Assembly (NCBI GenBank): GCA_001599935.1
Contig: BCIJ01000001.1
Location: forward strand, 870,277 to 934,276
Reading direction: 5' to 3'
Length of the DNA stretch: 64,000 bases
Source of the DNA: Holtermannia corniformis
Lineage: Eukaryota; Basidiomycota; Tremellomycetes; Holtermanniales
Shown: piece after piece, positions 1 to 12,646 of the stretch
Position numbering within the stretch: the stretch's first letter is position 1
Layout: each line of letters starts with the position of its first letter
The notes under the pieces: model-generated
Databases searched by the model: none
Seen by the model: the letters and a program-made list of their open reading frames with translations, nothing else
Told to the model about the DNA's origin: nothing
Translations under genes and position numbers: made by a program

Positions 1-2935
1 GGCCAAACCCGGGTTTCGACGATGCACCAAATGCCGGCTGGCCAAAGGCCGTTGGCGTAGTCGACTTGCCGAAAGCTGTTTCAGACGTGTCTTTCGCCAA
101 AGCGGGCGGGGTAGTAGATGCGGTCGTCGAACTCAAAGGTTTCGGCGTGGAGAATGCGCCGTGGCCAGAAGACGCCCCGAAAGCAGTCGCCGGTTTGATG
201 AAAGACGAGGTGGTTGTTGTTGCCGGCGCTTGTCGAGGCTTTGGCGGCGGGGACGAAGGAGGGGACTCGTCGTCCAAGCCAGGTACGCGACGTTGACCTT
301 CTGCTGGTTTGGGCGACAGAGGCGGTGATAGGGCCAGGCCAGCGGGCTTGCTACCTCCCAGAAGCGCGTCTGCGAATCCGCCAAAGCTATCGAGGGCCGC
401 TTTGGGTTCCTCAGCTTGAGGTGAGACGGACCCCGAACTGAAGATGTCATCAGGTGTGGCGTCTGTAGTCTGGGCCTCGCCGACATTGCTGCTTGAGGTA
501 GAGTGCAGGTCGAAGCCGCCGAAGCTGCCACCGCCTGCGCCAAAAGCTCCGAACCCACCCTGACTCTGAGCTGTACTCTTTGCGTGAGCGGAGGAGTCGG
601 TCTTAGCAGCGGCAAACGGATTCGCTGGCGATGCCGACGTCGAAGTGGTACCAAAAGCACTCGAGCCGAATGGGTTGGGGGTCGATGGTGTCGGGGAGGG
701 CGTAGCAGCCGGTGACGTGCCAAAAGCGCCAAAGCCCGACGACGGCGACGAGGCATTCTGAGCAAACGCGCCAAAGCTCGAGCCTGGCGAGGAAGCCGAC
801 GCGGTGGGCTTGCTACCAAAGCCCGCAAACCCAGATGTGCTGGCTCCAAATGCTGGTGTTGAGCCTGAGCCTGATGCAGGCTTGGAACCGAACCCAGCAA
901 AACCTGAGCCGGGTGCTGCTCCGAAAGCAGACGACCCGAACGCAGAGCCCGACGGAGCCGGTTTGCCAAAGGCCGGTGCGGGCGTCGAAGATTGACCAAA
1001 GGCTGTCGGAGTTGCAAGAGCTGCCGCTGGGGGTGTTGCGGGTTTCCCGAATGCCGAGGAACCAAAGGCTGGCGTGGACGAAGCGGACTGACCGAAAGCC
1101 GAGGCCCCAAAGGCCGGCTTGGGAGGTACTTGACCGAATGGCGATGGACTCGCCGAGGTAGGGATCGTCTTTCCGAACGGTGAAGAACCGAATGCTGGAG
1201 TGCTTGGCGCTGCCGCCGGCGAGCCAAAGGGTGATGTACCGAACGCTGGCTTTGCGTTGCTTTGGCTTCCGAAAGGCGAACTAGTCCCAAACGCCGATTT
1301 GGCCGGGGCGCCGAATGGCGATGCAGTGCTGGTAGCTGCAGGCGGAGTAGGTGTGCTCGCTGGCGGTGCGACGCCAGTGACGATATCCCCTTCAGTTGTC
1401 ATGTCGCTGAACGCTCCGGCAGACGGAATGACAATGTCGTATGCAACGATGATCCCCTCGCTCGTCAACGCCAACACCCTCGGTGCAGGCGGCAAGTCGG
1501 ACTGTTCGACTCCGCCTTCCATGGGTTGCTTGATAGGCATTCTAGTTCGCAGATCGAGCTCAAGACCCAAGCAAGATGTCTCCTCGTATGTATCCGGTAC
1601 AGCCGGGATGCTAGCACGCGCCGTCTCCTCGAGGTTGAGAATCTTCCACGCAAACGTCGCGCCATTGTCTGTCGATACAGCGCCGATCACAGCCACGTCG
1701 GCCGATGGCGGCGATGCGACTAGCAAGAGATGGCGAATGAGCGGACCCCAATTCTTGACGTGGACGACATGGCGATACCCGCCTGCTCGACCATACACGC
1801 CCGAAGGTGGCAGGGGGTCCATCAGTTGTGTGAACGAGCAGGTTGGGGGTGTTGCTTTGGGCTGGCGTTGGATCGCAAAGACCTCTTGCGTGTATTGCGG
1901 CTCGCCATCCATCTCGGGAGGCTGCGAGTAGGTGGCAATGAACAAGTCGTTCTCGAGCCACTGGATGGATGTAGGGAAGAAGTTGCCAGTGACTAGGGAT
2001 GGAGGGGCTGGGATGCGTGCCTTTTCTTCGCCCGAGGGTGTATATTGGACAAGATCACCCGACGAGGTGCCAACAATCAGCTGCTTGCCCTTGACCGACC
2101 AACAGACTGCAGCGGTCAGCCAGACCCAAGGTAATCATTACATACCAGAGGTGAATTCGCCGGTAAACGTGGACACGACCGACATGTTTTCAACATCCAA
2201 CATGGCCAGCGAGGTGGCACTCAAGGCAGCTACAATGTTAGGCATAGCTCCGCCGACAGAGGGGTTCGGAAGGAGGTTGATGAGAGGCGCTGGGACGGAA
2301 TCAAAGTGATGCAAGATGTCAAGCTGCAGGTATTAGTGAGGCCGCATCGGACGCGTCGAGACTTGATGCATACCTTTTCGCCGCTGACCAAGCCTTTGAG
2401 ATCCCAGACGCCAACGCCATGGGAGTCTGCAAGTCCAACCACCAATCTTGTATCACCGAGGGCGAACCGCACCCAGGTCGGTCTAGCTGGGAGAGATAAC
2501 ACTCGCAGAGGCTCGGCCACCGGCAGTGTGTCGCGCGAGCCTGACTCGAGTGCAGATGAAACAACTGCTAGGCGGTGTATCCGTATATCTAAGACGAGGA
2601 TCAGCAGCATCCCGGTTGCTGGCGAGCGCACAGACCTTGTTCGCCGCCGACCGCCGCCAGTCCCCAGACGTTGGAAACAGCCAGTAGGGAACTCTCTCCC
2701 GGCAGACCGTCTAGATTGGTCACCTTGTCCGTGACCCGCACATGCACATCATGCTGAGGTTTCTTGAGACTGATCCACTGTGATACACATGAGCCGCTGC
2801 TGGCGAGTCCACCCAGTCACTCACATCGACATCGACTTCTTCACCCTGCGTTTGATCGAGTTGGAGTGCGGACGAGCTCGCAGCGGGAGACTCGACGGCA
2901 CCTGCGAGTGCCGCAAACGAGTTGTGCCCGAACAT
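1..2935 (-). CDS. NUP159: FG-repeat nucleoporin, Nup159/Nup214 type (3' end beyond window)
   Basis: The minus strand reads from ATG at 2935 toward base 1 and leaves the window while still open. The first roughly 450 residues, spread over several short-intron exons (2935-1400), form a beta-propeller-like domain with blades such as FALGDTRLVVGLADSHGV and VCWSVKGKQLIVGTSSGDL. From about 1370 down to 500 the reading frame is dense in FG repeats (SPFG, TAFG, AFGSSAFG). This order, propeller then FG, is that of Nup159/Nup214, which sits on the cytoplasmic face of the nuclear pore. In that family the propeller docks the mRNA-export helicase Dbp5 and the FG region binds transport receptors. The coiled-coil C-terminus that anchors the family to Nup82 would lie outside the window. 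The assignment to Nup159 rather than another FG protein rests on this domain order, not on an alignment. Confidence 0.8.
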
Positions 2936-3204
2936 TGCGGGGATCTATGGTGATCAACAGGCAGAGACGGTGGACCGTCGTCGAGGATAGCACAGGCCGA
3001 GAGGGTGCGTTGACTTTTGTGATCCGCGGAAAATCACAGTGGCGTACGGTGCGACCGCGGCGTCGTATACAACCAAGCGCCTCTGTGGATCAGAGATGAA
3101 GCGCACAGGTCAACATGGATGCTCATACGCCTCGCGTGTGCATTGACAGCCGGAACAGCAGCCGACATATGATCCATATCCAGTACTCCACGTCGACAGC
3201 GCGA

Positions 3205-4075
3205 TCACGCAGCAACCTTCTCACTAAGACATGTCAGTGCGCAAAGCAGGCCCATGCACAACGCACGCCAAGAACTTTTCCCACTCGTCTTGACCCCACG
3301 AGGACGAGACCGAGTCCTCCTTGAGTCCATCAACAAGGACGGTAGGCTGTCAGCCTGTCAACACGACGCCATCGCTGTGCTCGATCAACCGTACGGACCG
3401 TGACGTGCACGCCGTTCTGGCGGCCAAGCTTGACTATGTAGCGTTTGAATCAGCGTTTATAGACTGAGATCGGCGTTGACGCACTCGAATGCTTGAGAGC
3501 GACAGTCGTCTCGTTGCCGCCGTTCGGGCTCGAGCGGACTTGGAGAGCGTCGCGCAGCTTGCCGTAGACGGCGCTCTGTGGTCCTTGGTCGTTCAGCAGC
3601 GGCACGGCGAGCTCGACCAGTTTGTCTCTGATCTCCGAGGGGGACAGTGACGCGGCCGGTTGGTTATAGTAGGCCTCTTGGTGCTCAAACACCTACAAGC
3701 TGCTTCAGTACGCTACATCAGAACCGGCGCATGGAAACCTTGAGCAGGTACGGCCAAAAGGACTTTGGGTAGGCGTTGCCTACAGCCAGAACGGCTTCCG
3801 CCTGGAACACGCCCGCATAGTGCCTTTGGTGGGGTTACTGTTAGCTGATCCACTGTCGTGACATTACGCGAGACGCACCACGGCTGAGGGTACAAGCGAG
3901 GCAAGAGCTCGAGCTTGCCTTGGTACTTGCCGCCCTGGGTGATGAGCGGCAGCACGTTGGCATCGAGGGATCGAGCAATCTTGCCGCTAAAAGGGCATTG
4001 GAGGTCTAGGTAGACTTCGAGAGTCTGTGTGCCTTTGCCGATACGGGTGAATGCGAGGGTAGGAGCGAGTGCCAT
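3205..4075 (-). CDS. Thioredoxin-fold (DsbA/glutathione S-transferase kappa-like) protein
   Basis: The start at 4075 gives MALAPTLAFTRIGKG and then a beta-strand plus active-site-like motif, YLDLQCPFSGKIA. A helical insert follows (HEAYYNQP-type region at 3690-3450) and the cis-Pro strand NGVHVTPTVLVDGL. The last exons were joined by hand. An intron begins near 3470 and ends before the KLGRQNGVHVT exon. Another lies between HVT and PTVLVDG. The last, with donor GTGCGTTGTG, joins WEKFLA to EKVAA and a TGA at 3207-3205. The single cysteine sits in CPFS, so the classic CxxC redox pair is absent. A redox or transferase role is therefore uncertain. Proteins of this layout are common, poorly characterised single-domain proteins in fungi. 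It lies in the same orientation between the nucleoporin and SET2. Confidence 0.75.
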
Positions 4076-4204
4076 GGCTGTGGTCGTTGCTGGTCGCTAC
4101 AAGGATGTGCTGGCGGTGCTGACGTGCTGTTTGGTTCCACCGCTCAGTGTGGCGCAATGCTTTGCACACTAGTGATACATTGCATCCAATACGCCGACAA
4201 GTCT

Positions 4205-7200
4205 TCAAGCCATCTCGACATCTGGCGTGGCTGGCGTCCCCGGCGTCCTGTCATCCAGCACCACGGCCGCGACAGCCGGCTTGAGCTTGTCCTTTCCCCA
4301 TCCCGGATCACCATAAGGCGGCACTGGCGGAGAGCCATCGGGCGTCATGACAACGGGCGGTGACGGATCCGTCTCTAGCTCGGGTCCAAAGAGATCACTG
4401 ACGAGCTCGTCCTCTGCCGCTGCCTGGGTCGGTGTCGAAGCCTCTCGTCGGGCAGGCTTTCGAAGTTTGCCGCGCTCCTTGAGCTTCTTGAGTACCTTGT
4501 GAGCATACTCTTTCGTAAACGCCTTCATCTTTGCCTTTTTCTCGTCGGAAAAGGCGTCAAGGTGATCACTGGCAGCGTACGAGGCCGACTTCTTCTCCTT
4601 TTCAACCAAGACGTTTGTGCACTGCGGTCATGAGCTCCAACCCGACCAACAGGCCAACCGACCGACCTCCTTGGCATACTTCTTGAACGTCTCGTGCTCC
4701 ATCTGCTCCTTGTACTTGCTCATACTTTGAACGACAACGTCACCGACCATCTTGATCAACTTGCGCTCCTTGTGTTCTGCCGTTCGCCGCGCTCGTTTAC
4801 GCTGTTCGCGCTCGTCATCCTCCTCGTCGCGCTCTTTGCGCGGCGTGCCGACGCCACTGCTTGGACCCGCTATCGGAGTCGACGCGACCGCAGCGGCCGC
4901 TTGCACCGTCTGTGCCGCGAGCGCAATGATGGCGTCTAGGCGTGATCGGTCAGACGTCGAGGTCGCGAGCGCAGGCTTGGCCGGCGTCGCCTGACCAGCC
5001 GGTTTTGACCGTGGCGCCGGCGGTCGATACACGACAGGTGCGAGCTCAAACGTCGGAGCGGCCGTCCGCTCCCACGCATCGGCAGTATGGTGCGAGTGCG
5101 CCATGGCTGCGTCCAGCTCATTGATCGTCGACGTCGCCGCATCGTCATCGGCGTCGAGCTGAGTGACGCGTCAGCGGCCTGTATACCGATGTTACAGCAC
5201 TCACATTGGCAATCCGATCCCGTCGTGGGATCCGGTAGGAATGCGGCAACGTCTTCCAGTACTCGGTCAAGTTGGTCGCCAGCTTGCGAATCGTCTCGTC
5301 TTCCGATGACAAAAACTTTTCGACGGGGACAGCAATCATAGAGTCTTCAATCTTGTTGTTGACGGATAATTTCCAGCTCGATAGACATTGCAGGATCTGC
5401 CAGGTTCATCAGCGTGGCACGGATTGGATTGATCTCATCACACACCTGCGTCACAATCTCGTGGTCCTCCTCGTACTCGATCAAGACGGTGTGCATAAGA
5501 CTGAAGCCATGCATCCGCATCAGGCGCTGCTGAACGATGGCATCGTGCGTCAACTGTACATGTTCAGCTCAGTCCGGGAATCTGTATAGCTCACTCACGT
5601 TGATGCGTTGGAGTAGTCGCACAGCCATAAGACGGTTCGTGTTGGACTGCCGTACAGCTGCCACCACCTTGGCGACCTCGTGTTCCTCGATCGGGTACAT
5701 TGTCGGCTGTGCGCAGATCAGCTGTGCAGCTGCAAGGTCAGCAAGGAGACTGACCATAAAGTCTTCGTCCAGCTTCTTGCCCTTTTTCTTCTTGTTGCCC
5801 TTCAAACCGAACGCCTCAACATCGTCCGCGATACCCAAAGCTGATACCGTCAGCGCCGTACTCGTCCAGACGCGGATCAGCTCACCGTCCAGGAACAGGT
5901 CATCCATGCCGCCCAAATCTGTTTGAGTCTTGCCACCAATCGTTCCTACACAGTTGGGTTCTCCGCAATAACACGTCTGTGCATCATGGCTGATCGCAAC
6001 GTCAGCCCGTGTCCACTTGCAGCCAAGGCGCAACGCACCCATAACGATCCACATTATAATTAAACGTCAACTCCTCGCCCTCGAGGATATCCCGCTTGGC
6101 AAAGATGCCCATCCGCATCCGCTTGCCGACGACCCACTTGGCGACGTAGCAGTTTGGATTACAGGAATGGTTTGCAAAGCGTCCGATGCCGCCCTTTTTG
6201 GTCGCATCAATGTACTGCGAGATGTCAGGCGGGTCGCAATAGGGTCCACCGAGACTGACCTCCTCCTTCTGCAGCATCATAAAGTAAAAGTGCCGGATCC
6301 CTTCATCGGCATACTTTGTCATCCGCTTCATAAACGTGGGTTGGGTGACGACCTCGCCAATGTACTCGTAGATGAACGAGTCACTGCGGATCGTCAGATC
6401 TGGCTTGACGGGGTTCCTCGGCATACTTGGCTATGTCTCGGTGTGCTCGCAGGCCAAAGCCCTTGAGCTCTGTTTGGACAACCTCGACATCCGCATATTG
6501 CCGCTTGGCGAACCTGGAGGGCCTAGTGTCAGCCTGGATGCAAGTGCTGGCACTATGGCGTGCTCGACTGACCTCTGGTTCGCGCAGTGTCCTTCGCCTC
6601 GGCATTCGGCCGCTAGACACTCGACCTGGGTCAGACGGTTGATACAGTCGGAGTGAGGGCCGCAGGTGATTTCGTCGGATCCTATTGGGCGGTGGTGTCA
6701 GCGAGTGATTCTCCTTTGCAGGGGAGCTGGAGATCTGTCGTGTCGCACAAACGTGAACAGTGATCATGTTTCCCTCTGGGTCCATTGTGCGAGTCGCACG
6801 AGGTGATCAAGTAGAGATAGAGGGAAAAGTCTGTGCTAGTGGGCCGGCTCTGGCGGCAAACACGCTCTGGCGTGTCCCCGAGCCATGGAGAATGCCAAGC
6901 AAGACCTACACGTCCGCATTGATACAAAGATGCTATGCACTCACCTCGTTCATGTACACAGTCGCAGACCATCATCTCCTCTTGCTGATTACTCAAGCCG
7001 AGGTACTTTTTCTCGTACAAACATCTCTCAAGATCGATATATGTCTCTCTGGCCTCGATGTCTGCATTGGGCAGGTGCTTTACGATCACAGGCTTAAGCT
7101 CTGGTTGTGACGGCTTTTTGGCACGACCAGACAGCTTGCGGGACGTCGACGGACGCGGCGAGGAAGACGAAGACGAGGCTGAAGAAGGTCCGCCGCTGGC

Positions 7201-7353
7201 CTGCTCCGACTTGACGGCCGAGTCTACGTCCTTGGTCTCTAGCTTGACGTCGTCTGCACTTTGCGAAGCGTACGAGTGATTCAGAGTGCTACCTGCTTCG
7301 AGCTTGACCGTGTCTTGGCCTTTGGTTGACCGGGGGCTCGTTGGACCGGGCAT
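4205..7353 (-). CDS. SET2: Histone H3 lysine-36 methyltransferase Set2
   Basis: Translation from ATG 7353 gives an acidic, Ser-rich N-terminus and then an AWS-type cysteine cluster ([34 protein letters not shown]). The SET domain follows, with [21 protein letters not shown] and [12 protein letters not shown], and then a post-SET motif, [14 protein letters not shown]. Downstream exons carry a helical region ([16 protein letters not shown]) typical of the Set2 middle. The C-terminal part ([10 protein letters not shown], then [11 protein letters not shown] and [15 protein letters not shown]) matches an SRI domain, which binds the phosphorylated RNA polymerase II tail. The protein therefore has all the parts needed for co-transcriptional H3K36 methylation. 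The NHSCNPNC and YNVDRYG residues that bind S-adenosylmethionine and form the catalytic pocket are intact. Several introns of about 50 nt interrupt the gene. The stop is at 4205-4207. It is divergent from PMT2 across an 800-bp spacer. Confidence 0.93.
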
Positions 7354-8158
7354 TTTGTTGTTTTGGTCAACGTGGACCCGAGATCGGGAGCACGGTGGGT
7401 ACGCAGTCTAGGAGCAGTCAGTTAAGCGCAAGCTGGTCAGTAGCTAGCGCACGCTGTGTTGTCGTCGTCTATGGTCAGTGTGCCAGCGACAACGTGAAGA
7501 AACGCGACGGGTGATCAAAGTGGCAAACGGTTTGTCGGTGCGACATGACAAGGTCACAAGTCGAGATGCATTGCACTGGGTCGACCGAGAGAAGACTGAG
7601 GACGTTCTGGATGGTGTAGAGTAGTGATCAGCCCGGGCAGAGAGCAGGATGCGACGCAAACGAGTGGTCAAAGTGGAAGCCAAGTGACCCCTGCAAACGT
7701 CGCGTGCGAGTTCGCTGCGGTCAACTGGTTCTGGGTATGCACAGCTTGACTCGCTTCCACTCAAAGTACTAGTGATCGTTCGAGTTGGTACAGTAGATCG
7801 GGCTCAACGAGATCGGGTGTGCAACACAGTGCTTCATTCGAGGTGGGCAGCAAACCAGGTCAGTCGGGTCAGCGTCGCAGCACCGTGGCAAGGATGCGCT
7901 GGCAGCTCGGTGCCGTCGTCGACCAGTCCTGCTTGGCCTCCTGCTCTGCTGCGCTCTGTACATGGGCAGTCGTCTGATCTCGCCCACGTACAAGCCGCCA
8001 TCGCGAGACTACAGCTCGCACTCGTGTCGACGGCTGCGCACGGGATCCGTCAGTCCCCACTTCGAACCCATTCTTTTGCATGCTGCCATACTGACCACCA
8101 CGCAGTACCTCGCCTCACCTAGGGTCCATCCCTCCCGAGCGGCATCGACGGAACCCAG
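7354..8158. other. Divergent intergenic region SET2 / PMT2
   Basis: About 800 bp separate two genes read outward. I see no convincing coding frame, tRNA or repeat. It must hold both promoters and 5' leaders. No clear TATA box stands out. Confidence 0.5.
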
Positions 8159-11100
8159 ATGCCCACGCCATTCTCCTCATCGACCACTCCTTTGTCTCAC
8201 AGTACTCGGCGCAAGCACCTCTTGCAGCATCCCGAACACGGCCACGGCCAGGCGTCTCCCCCGCGCTCATTTGCAACCACCTACGACGACGACGAGGTCG
8301 CGCAGCCCTGGGAACTCCACGCACGGCACAACGAGGGCCTCGACCTCCCACTGTTCCACCCCATGCCAGACCACGAGATCCATCAGGGCCTCGGGCAGGA
8401 GTCGAGACGGCGTGTAGGCGCCGCAGGCCAGATTGTGGCCGATGAAAAGTACCCGAGCGCCAAGGAGTACGAGGTGGACTCGCTGCTTGAGAGTGACGAG
8501 CAGGGCAAGGCGTTCGGCTCAAAGGGCTATGGCATGGGACCGGGCCAAGGCGGCCGGCGAGGGCTGAGGCCATTAACAAGGAACGACGGGACATGGGTCA
8601 GTGAACCGAACACTGCATCCTCGTGAAAAGCTGACGATGCTAGTGGGGTTTCATCGTCGAAAACGAGGAATGGGTCTGGTCCATCGTCTACACGCTGCTG
8701 AGCATGTTGACGCGCTACTGGCACATCGGCGCAGCGAGCTTTGTCGTCTGGGACGAAGCCCACTTTGGCAAGTTTGGCTCGCATTACATCAATCGAGACT
8801 TCTACTTTGATGTCCACCCACCACTCGGCAAGATGCTCGTCGGCCTGGCCGGACTCCTGTCAGGCTACGGGGGTGGCTTCGACTTCAAGTCTGGCGTCGA
8901 GTACCCAGCTGATGTGCCGTATACCGCAATGCGGGTTTTGCTGGCCACTTTTGGCGTCGCCCTCGTGCCCATTGCGTGGTGGACGGCAGGCGAGCTCGGT
9001 TGGAGTCGCTGGGTGCGGCACTGGGTGACTCTTTGCGTGCTTTGCGGTGCGTGTGTCGTCAGGTTGCCATGTCTGCTGACACTCGCAAGACATCGGATGG
9101 CTCTGCATCTCGCGCTTCATCCTGCTTGATGCAATGCTGCTCTTCTTCACCTTTACGACAGCCTTGGGAGTCACAAAGTTCCACAACCAGCGTCACGAGT
9201 CGGTACAAAGACACGTCTCTACGCTATCTGACGTTGCATAGCCCCTTTTCGGACGACTGGTGGCTGTGGCTTGTATTCACCGGGTGGTCGATCGGCTGCG
9301 TGTGCAGGTCAGTCTTCTCACCACGCCTCGGTCAGCCGCACTGACATCCACGTAGCGTCAAGTGGGTCGGTCTGTTCGCAACAGCCTTTGTTGGTCTGTA
9401 TGTCATTGAAGACTTGTGGGAAAAGTTCGGTGATCTCTCGATGCCGGTGGTAGGTTTCAGTGAGGCGACTCGGCGGCTTTTGACATGGCCGCAGCGGACA
9501 TATATCAACCACTGGCTCGCCCGCGGCGTTGCTCTGATCGTACTCCCGGCCCTCATCTATATGGCTTCGTTCAAGATGCACTTCCTGATCCTGAACCGAT
9601 CGGGGCCGGGCGACGCACAGATGAGTAGTCTTTTCCAGGCGCATCTGCGTGGGAACGACTTTGGCGAGAACCCCCTGGGTACGCCGTCCTGTCTCTCGAA
9701 CCCCACTGACGCTGACGCAGAGATCGCATACGGATCCAAGCTCACGCTCAAGAACTACGGGTACGGTGGCGGTCTCCTGCACTCGCACGTACAGTCGTAC
9801 CCAGTCGGCTCGCTCCAGCAGCAAGTGACGTGCTACCACTACAAGGACGACAACAACAACTTTATCATCACCCCACCGTGGGACGAGGACGACGTCGATG
9901 ACGAGGCACCGATCCGCTACTTGACCAACGGCAACACTGTCCGGCTCCTGCACGCCTCGACAGGCCGCAACTTGCACTCTCACACGATCGCCGCGCCCGT
10001 CACCAAGCTCCATTACGAGGTCTCGGGCTATGGGAACCAGACGGTCGGCGACAGTAACGACGAGTGGATCGTAGAAGTCGTCGATGACACGCACCGGGGC
10101 AACAAGATGTCGGACAAGGATCGGATCCACTCGTTGACGACCAGGATGCGCTTCAGGCACAAGGCGCTGAATTGCTACCTTCGCGCTGCGAACCAGATCC
10201 TGCCCCAATGGGGCTTCAAGCAGGTCGAAGTGTCATGTGACAAGGAGAACGATCCGAAAGACGTGCACACGTACTGGAACGTTGAATCGCACTGGAATGA
10301 GCGCCGTCAGTGTTCCGGATCCCAGCTCGACCGCGCTCACAGTCACAGTGCCAAAGGGGGACGTCAAGCTGTACAAGTCGCCGTTCTTCCGTGACTTTTG
10401 GCACTTGAACGTCGCAATGTGGACGTCGAACAATGCGCTGATCCCTGATCCGGACAAGGAGGACATCCTGGCGTCTGCACCGCTCGACTGGCCTTTCCTC
10501 CGCCTCGGTCTCCGGATGTGCGGCTGGGGGGATCAGACGATCAAGTTCTACCTGCTCGGTACACCTGTCATCTGGTGGGGCAGCACCATCAGCCTTGGGC
10601 TGGCTGCACTCGCCGTAGTGTGGTACATGCTGCGTATGCAGCGACACTACAAGGACTGGGCGCACGGTGAGCTTGAACTCTACTCGAGCAGCTGCAAGCT
10701 GACTGGTCTACAGGTGAATGGGATCACTTTCTATACGTTGCCAAGCTCGCGTTCAGCGGCTGGGCGTTGCATTACTGTGAGTGGCGTCTTCACACTCTAG
10801 AGTCAGTGCTGAGATTACCAGTGCCGTTTTTGATCATGGGCCGTGTCACCTACCTGCACCACTACGTAGGTTGCTCTCTCGCGCTGTTATGACTGCTGAT
10901 CACTCCTGTAGCTCCCAACCCTGTGGTTTGCCGTCCTCATGGCCGGGCACATGCTCGAGCTCCTCATCTTCTCCTCTCCCACCCGATCCCAGCTCGCCAA
11001 GAACATCTGGTTTGTCGTCCTCGCCGGTCTCGTCGTCTTCAACTTTTGGTGGTTCAAGGACCTCGCGCTCGGTATCCATGGGCCAATCAACAACCATGGC

Positions 11101-11190
11101 GGATGGCTGTGGCGACCGTCATGGAATGTGAGCTCTACGCGTGATCGATCCGACCGAGTGCTGACGGCTTAGATCTACAACGGCCTATGA
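8159..11190 (+). CDS. PMT2: Dolichyl-phosphate-mannose:protein O-mannosyltransferase, PMT2 family
   Basis: The start at 8159 opens a polar cytosolic N-terminus of about 150 residues. The first membrane segments and luminal loop follow, with FVVWDEAHFGKFGS, DFYFDVHPPLGKML and FDFKSGVEYP. The DE pair in WDEAHFG and the FKSGVEYP form of loop 1 point to the PMT2 subfamily rather than PMT1 or PMT4. Three MIR-type repeats come next (YGSKLTLKNYGYGGG, LTNGNTVRLLHASTGRNLHSH, DRIHSLTTRMRFRHKALNCYL). The C-terminal membrane block ends with FNFWWFKDLALG. The last splice joins WRPSWN to IYNGL and a TGA at 11188-11190. The enzyme transfers mannose from dolichyl phosphate to Ser/Thr of secretory proteins in the ER, normally as a PMT1/PMT2 heterodimer. 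At least six short introns are present. Confidence 0.92.
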
Positions 11191-11391
11191 TGTGCAGAGA
11201 GGAGAGGAGCAAAAGCTACGAGCTGGCGTCGTGGTACAGCGCATGCATAGATTGTTCGCTGGCGGTGTCACATGAAGTTGACTGGAGATTGGGATTGTCG
11301 CAACTTGTTGGCTGATTGACCTTTACACTGCCCCAGCGCCCTTCGGTCCGTAGAGTCACAAAGACTGTTATCCACTGACGGTTCTCAGACC

Positions 11392-12582
11392 ATGTCGCTC
11401 GACATTGATTGGTCACTACTCTCGTCGTCCACAGGCGACAACTCGCTGTCAAAGTCGCTCGTTGACCGGCTCAACTCGCTTCTGGCTACGACCTCTCGTC
11501 CTTCATTCGTCGGCCCCATGACCGTGACCGATTTCGACTTTGGTACGGTTGGGCCCGAAGTTGAGATCAAAGAGATTGGTGACGTTTGGCGAGCTTTCGA
11601 CCAAGGCGACGATGAAGGCGATCTGGACGCGGGCGATGTCGAAGACGGCTTCGGCGAGGAGCCAGATGACGACGACGACGACGACTATCGGTATCCGATG
11701 CGGTCCATGCGCGGTAATCAGTCCTTGTTGGACGATGAGCCGTACGACATCATCTCCCCGTCCGAGCTCTCGATCCCAGATGATGTCAGTGTGTTTTCGG
11801 GCATCGTCTCGCATCGACATCAGAGCGTCGCGAGCGCCGTCGGGATCGGTCTTCGAGGATCGGCAAGTATGATGGCGTTCAATCGCATCGGACTGCATCC
11901 GGGCGGTGGGAGAGCCGGCTCCATAGCCGGGTTCCCTCGCGCTGCCTCGGTCTTCTCCCAACCTCACTCTGCCCGGTTCCATCGACGGCGAGACAGTCGT
12001 CTTGAACCACAGAGTCGGCGCACATCTCGCCGGATTCCAGACACGCAGATCCACTCCCCATCTCTCCAATCCAGTCCTCCGCCTTCACCACCTGCCAAAC
12101 CAAACCAATCCCTGCCATCAGGCAACGCCAACAACCTGCCCTCGATCCAACTCCACTTGCATTTCGGTCACTCGCCAAACCTGACACTCACTCTACTCAC
12201 CTCACTGCAAATAAACTATCCGTCCCAGCTGTTCATGGCGCTGCCGCTCAAGCTGAGCATCACCGGCTTCACCCTCGCAGCCGACGTCGTTCTGGCGTAC
12301 TCTGGCCAGAAGAACCGGCTTCACGTCACCATTGTCGATCAAGGCGATGATGCGCAGCACTCTGCGAACACCAACGCCAGCTTCCTGAGCGGTACCGCCG
12401 CCGCCTCGCAAAGCATCGGTCAGCGATTACTGCCAAACCTACAAATCGAGTCCGAGATCGGACACGCCGATGCCCATGTCCTCCGCAACGTCGGCAAAGT
12501 CGAGCGCTTCATCGTCGACGTCGTGCGCAAGACGCTCGTCGACGAGCTAGTGTTCCCAAACTTCCACACGGTAGCACTCTAA
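11392..12582 (+). CDS. MDM12: ERMES complex subunit Mdm12 (mitochondrial distribution and morphology)
   Basis: One uninterrupted 396-codon frame, unusual here because nearly all neighbours are split. It starts MSLDIDWSLL, the typical Mdm12 N-terminus, and ends in VDELVFPNFHTVAL. The SMP lipid-transfer domain is split by a low-complexity insert (about residues 90-240), including a run of seven Asp codons at 11665-11685. Its C-terminal half holds NYPSQLFMALPLKLSITGF and IGHADAHVLRNVGKVERFIVD. Mdm12 bridges Mmm1 in the ER and Mdm34/Mdm10 in the mitochondrial outer membrane, and carries phospholipids between the two membranes. The insert between the two halves of the SMP domain is a known variable region of the family. 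The gene is about 200 bp downstream of PMT2 on the same strand. Confidence 0.92.
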   Translation: MSLDIDWSLLSSSTGDNSLSKSLVDRLNSLLATTSRPSFVGPMTVTDFDFGTVGPEVEIKEIGDVWRAFDQGDDEGDLDAGDVEDGFGEEPDDDDDDDYRYPMRSMRGNQSLLDDEPYDIISPSELSIPDDVSVFSGIVSHRHQSVASAVGIGLRGSASMMAFNRIGLHPGGGRAGSIAGFPRAASVFSQPHSARFHRRRDSRLEPQSRRTSRRIPDTQIHSPSLQSSPPPSPPAKPNQSLPSGNANNLPSIQLHLHFGHSPNLTLTLLTSLQINYPSQLFMALPLKLSITGFTLAADVVLAYSGQKNRLHVTIVDQGDDAQHSANTNASFLSGTAAASQSIGQRLLPNLQIESEIGHADAHVLRNVGKVERFIVDVVRKTLVDELVFPNFHTVAL

Positions 12583-12646
12583 GGATGCATGCATGCAAAA
12601 CGACAGATTACACCAGTTGAGTACAGTAAAGTCACAGCGCGGTCGT

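Noticed and set aside
133..1290. A long open frame of 385 codons on the minus strand within the nucleoporin FG region
   Set aside because: It is out of phase with the FG-repeat frame and is Arg/Leu/His-rich low complexity, as expected from a shifted frame over a repetitive gene.
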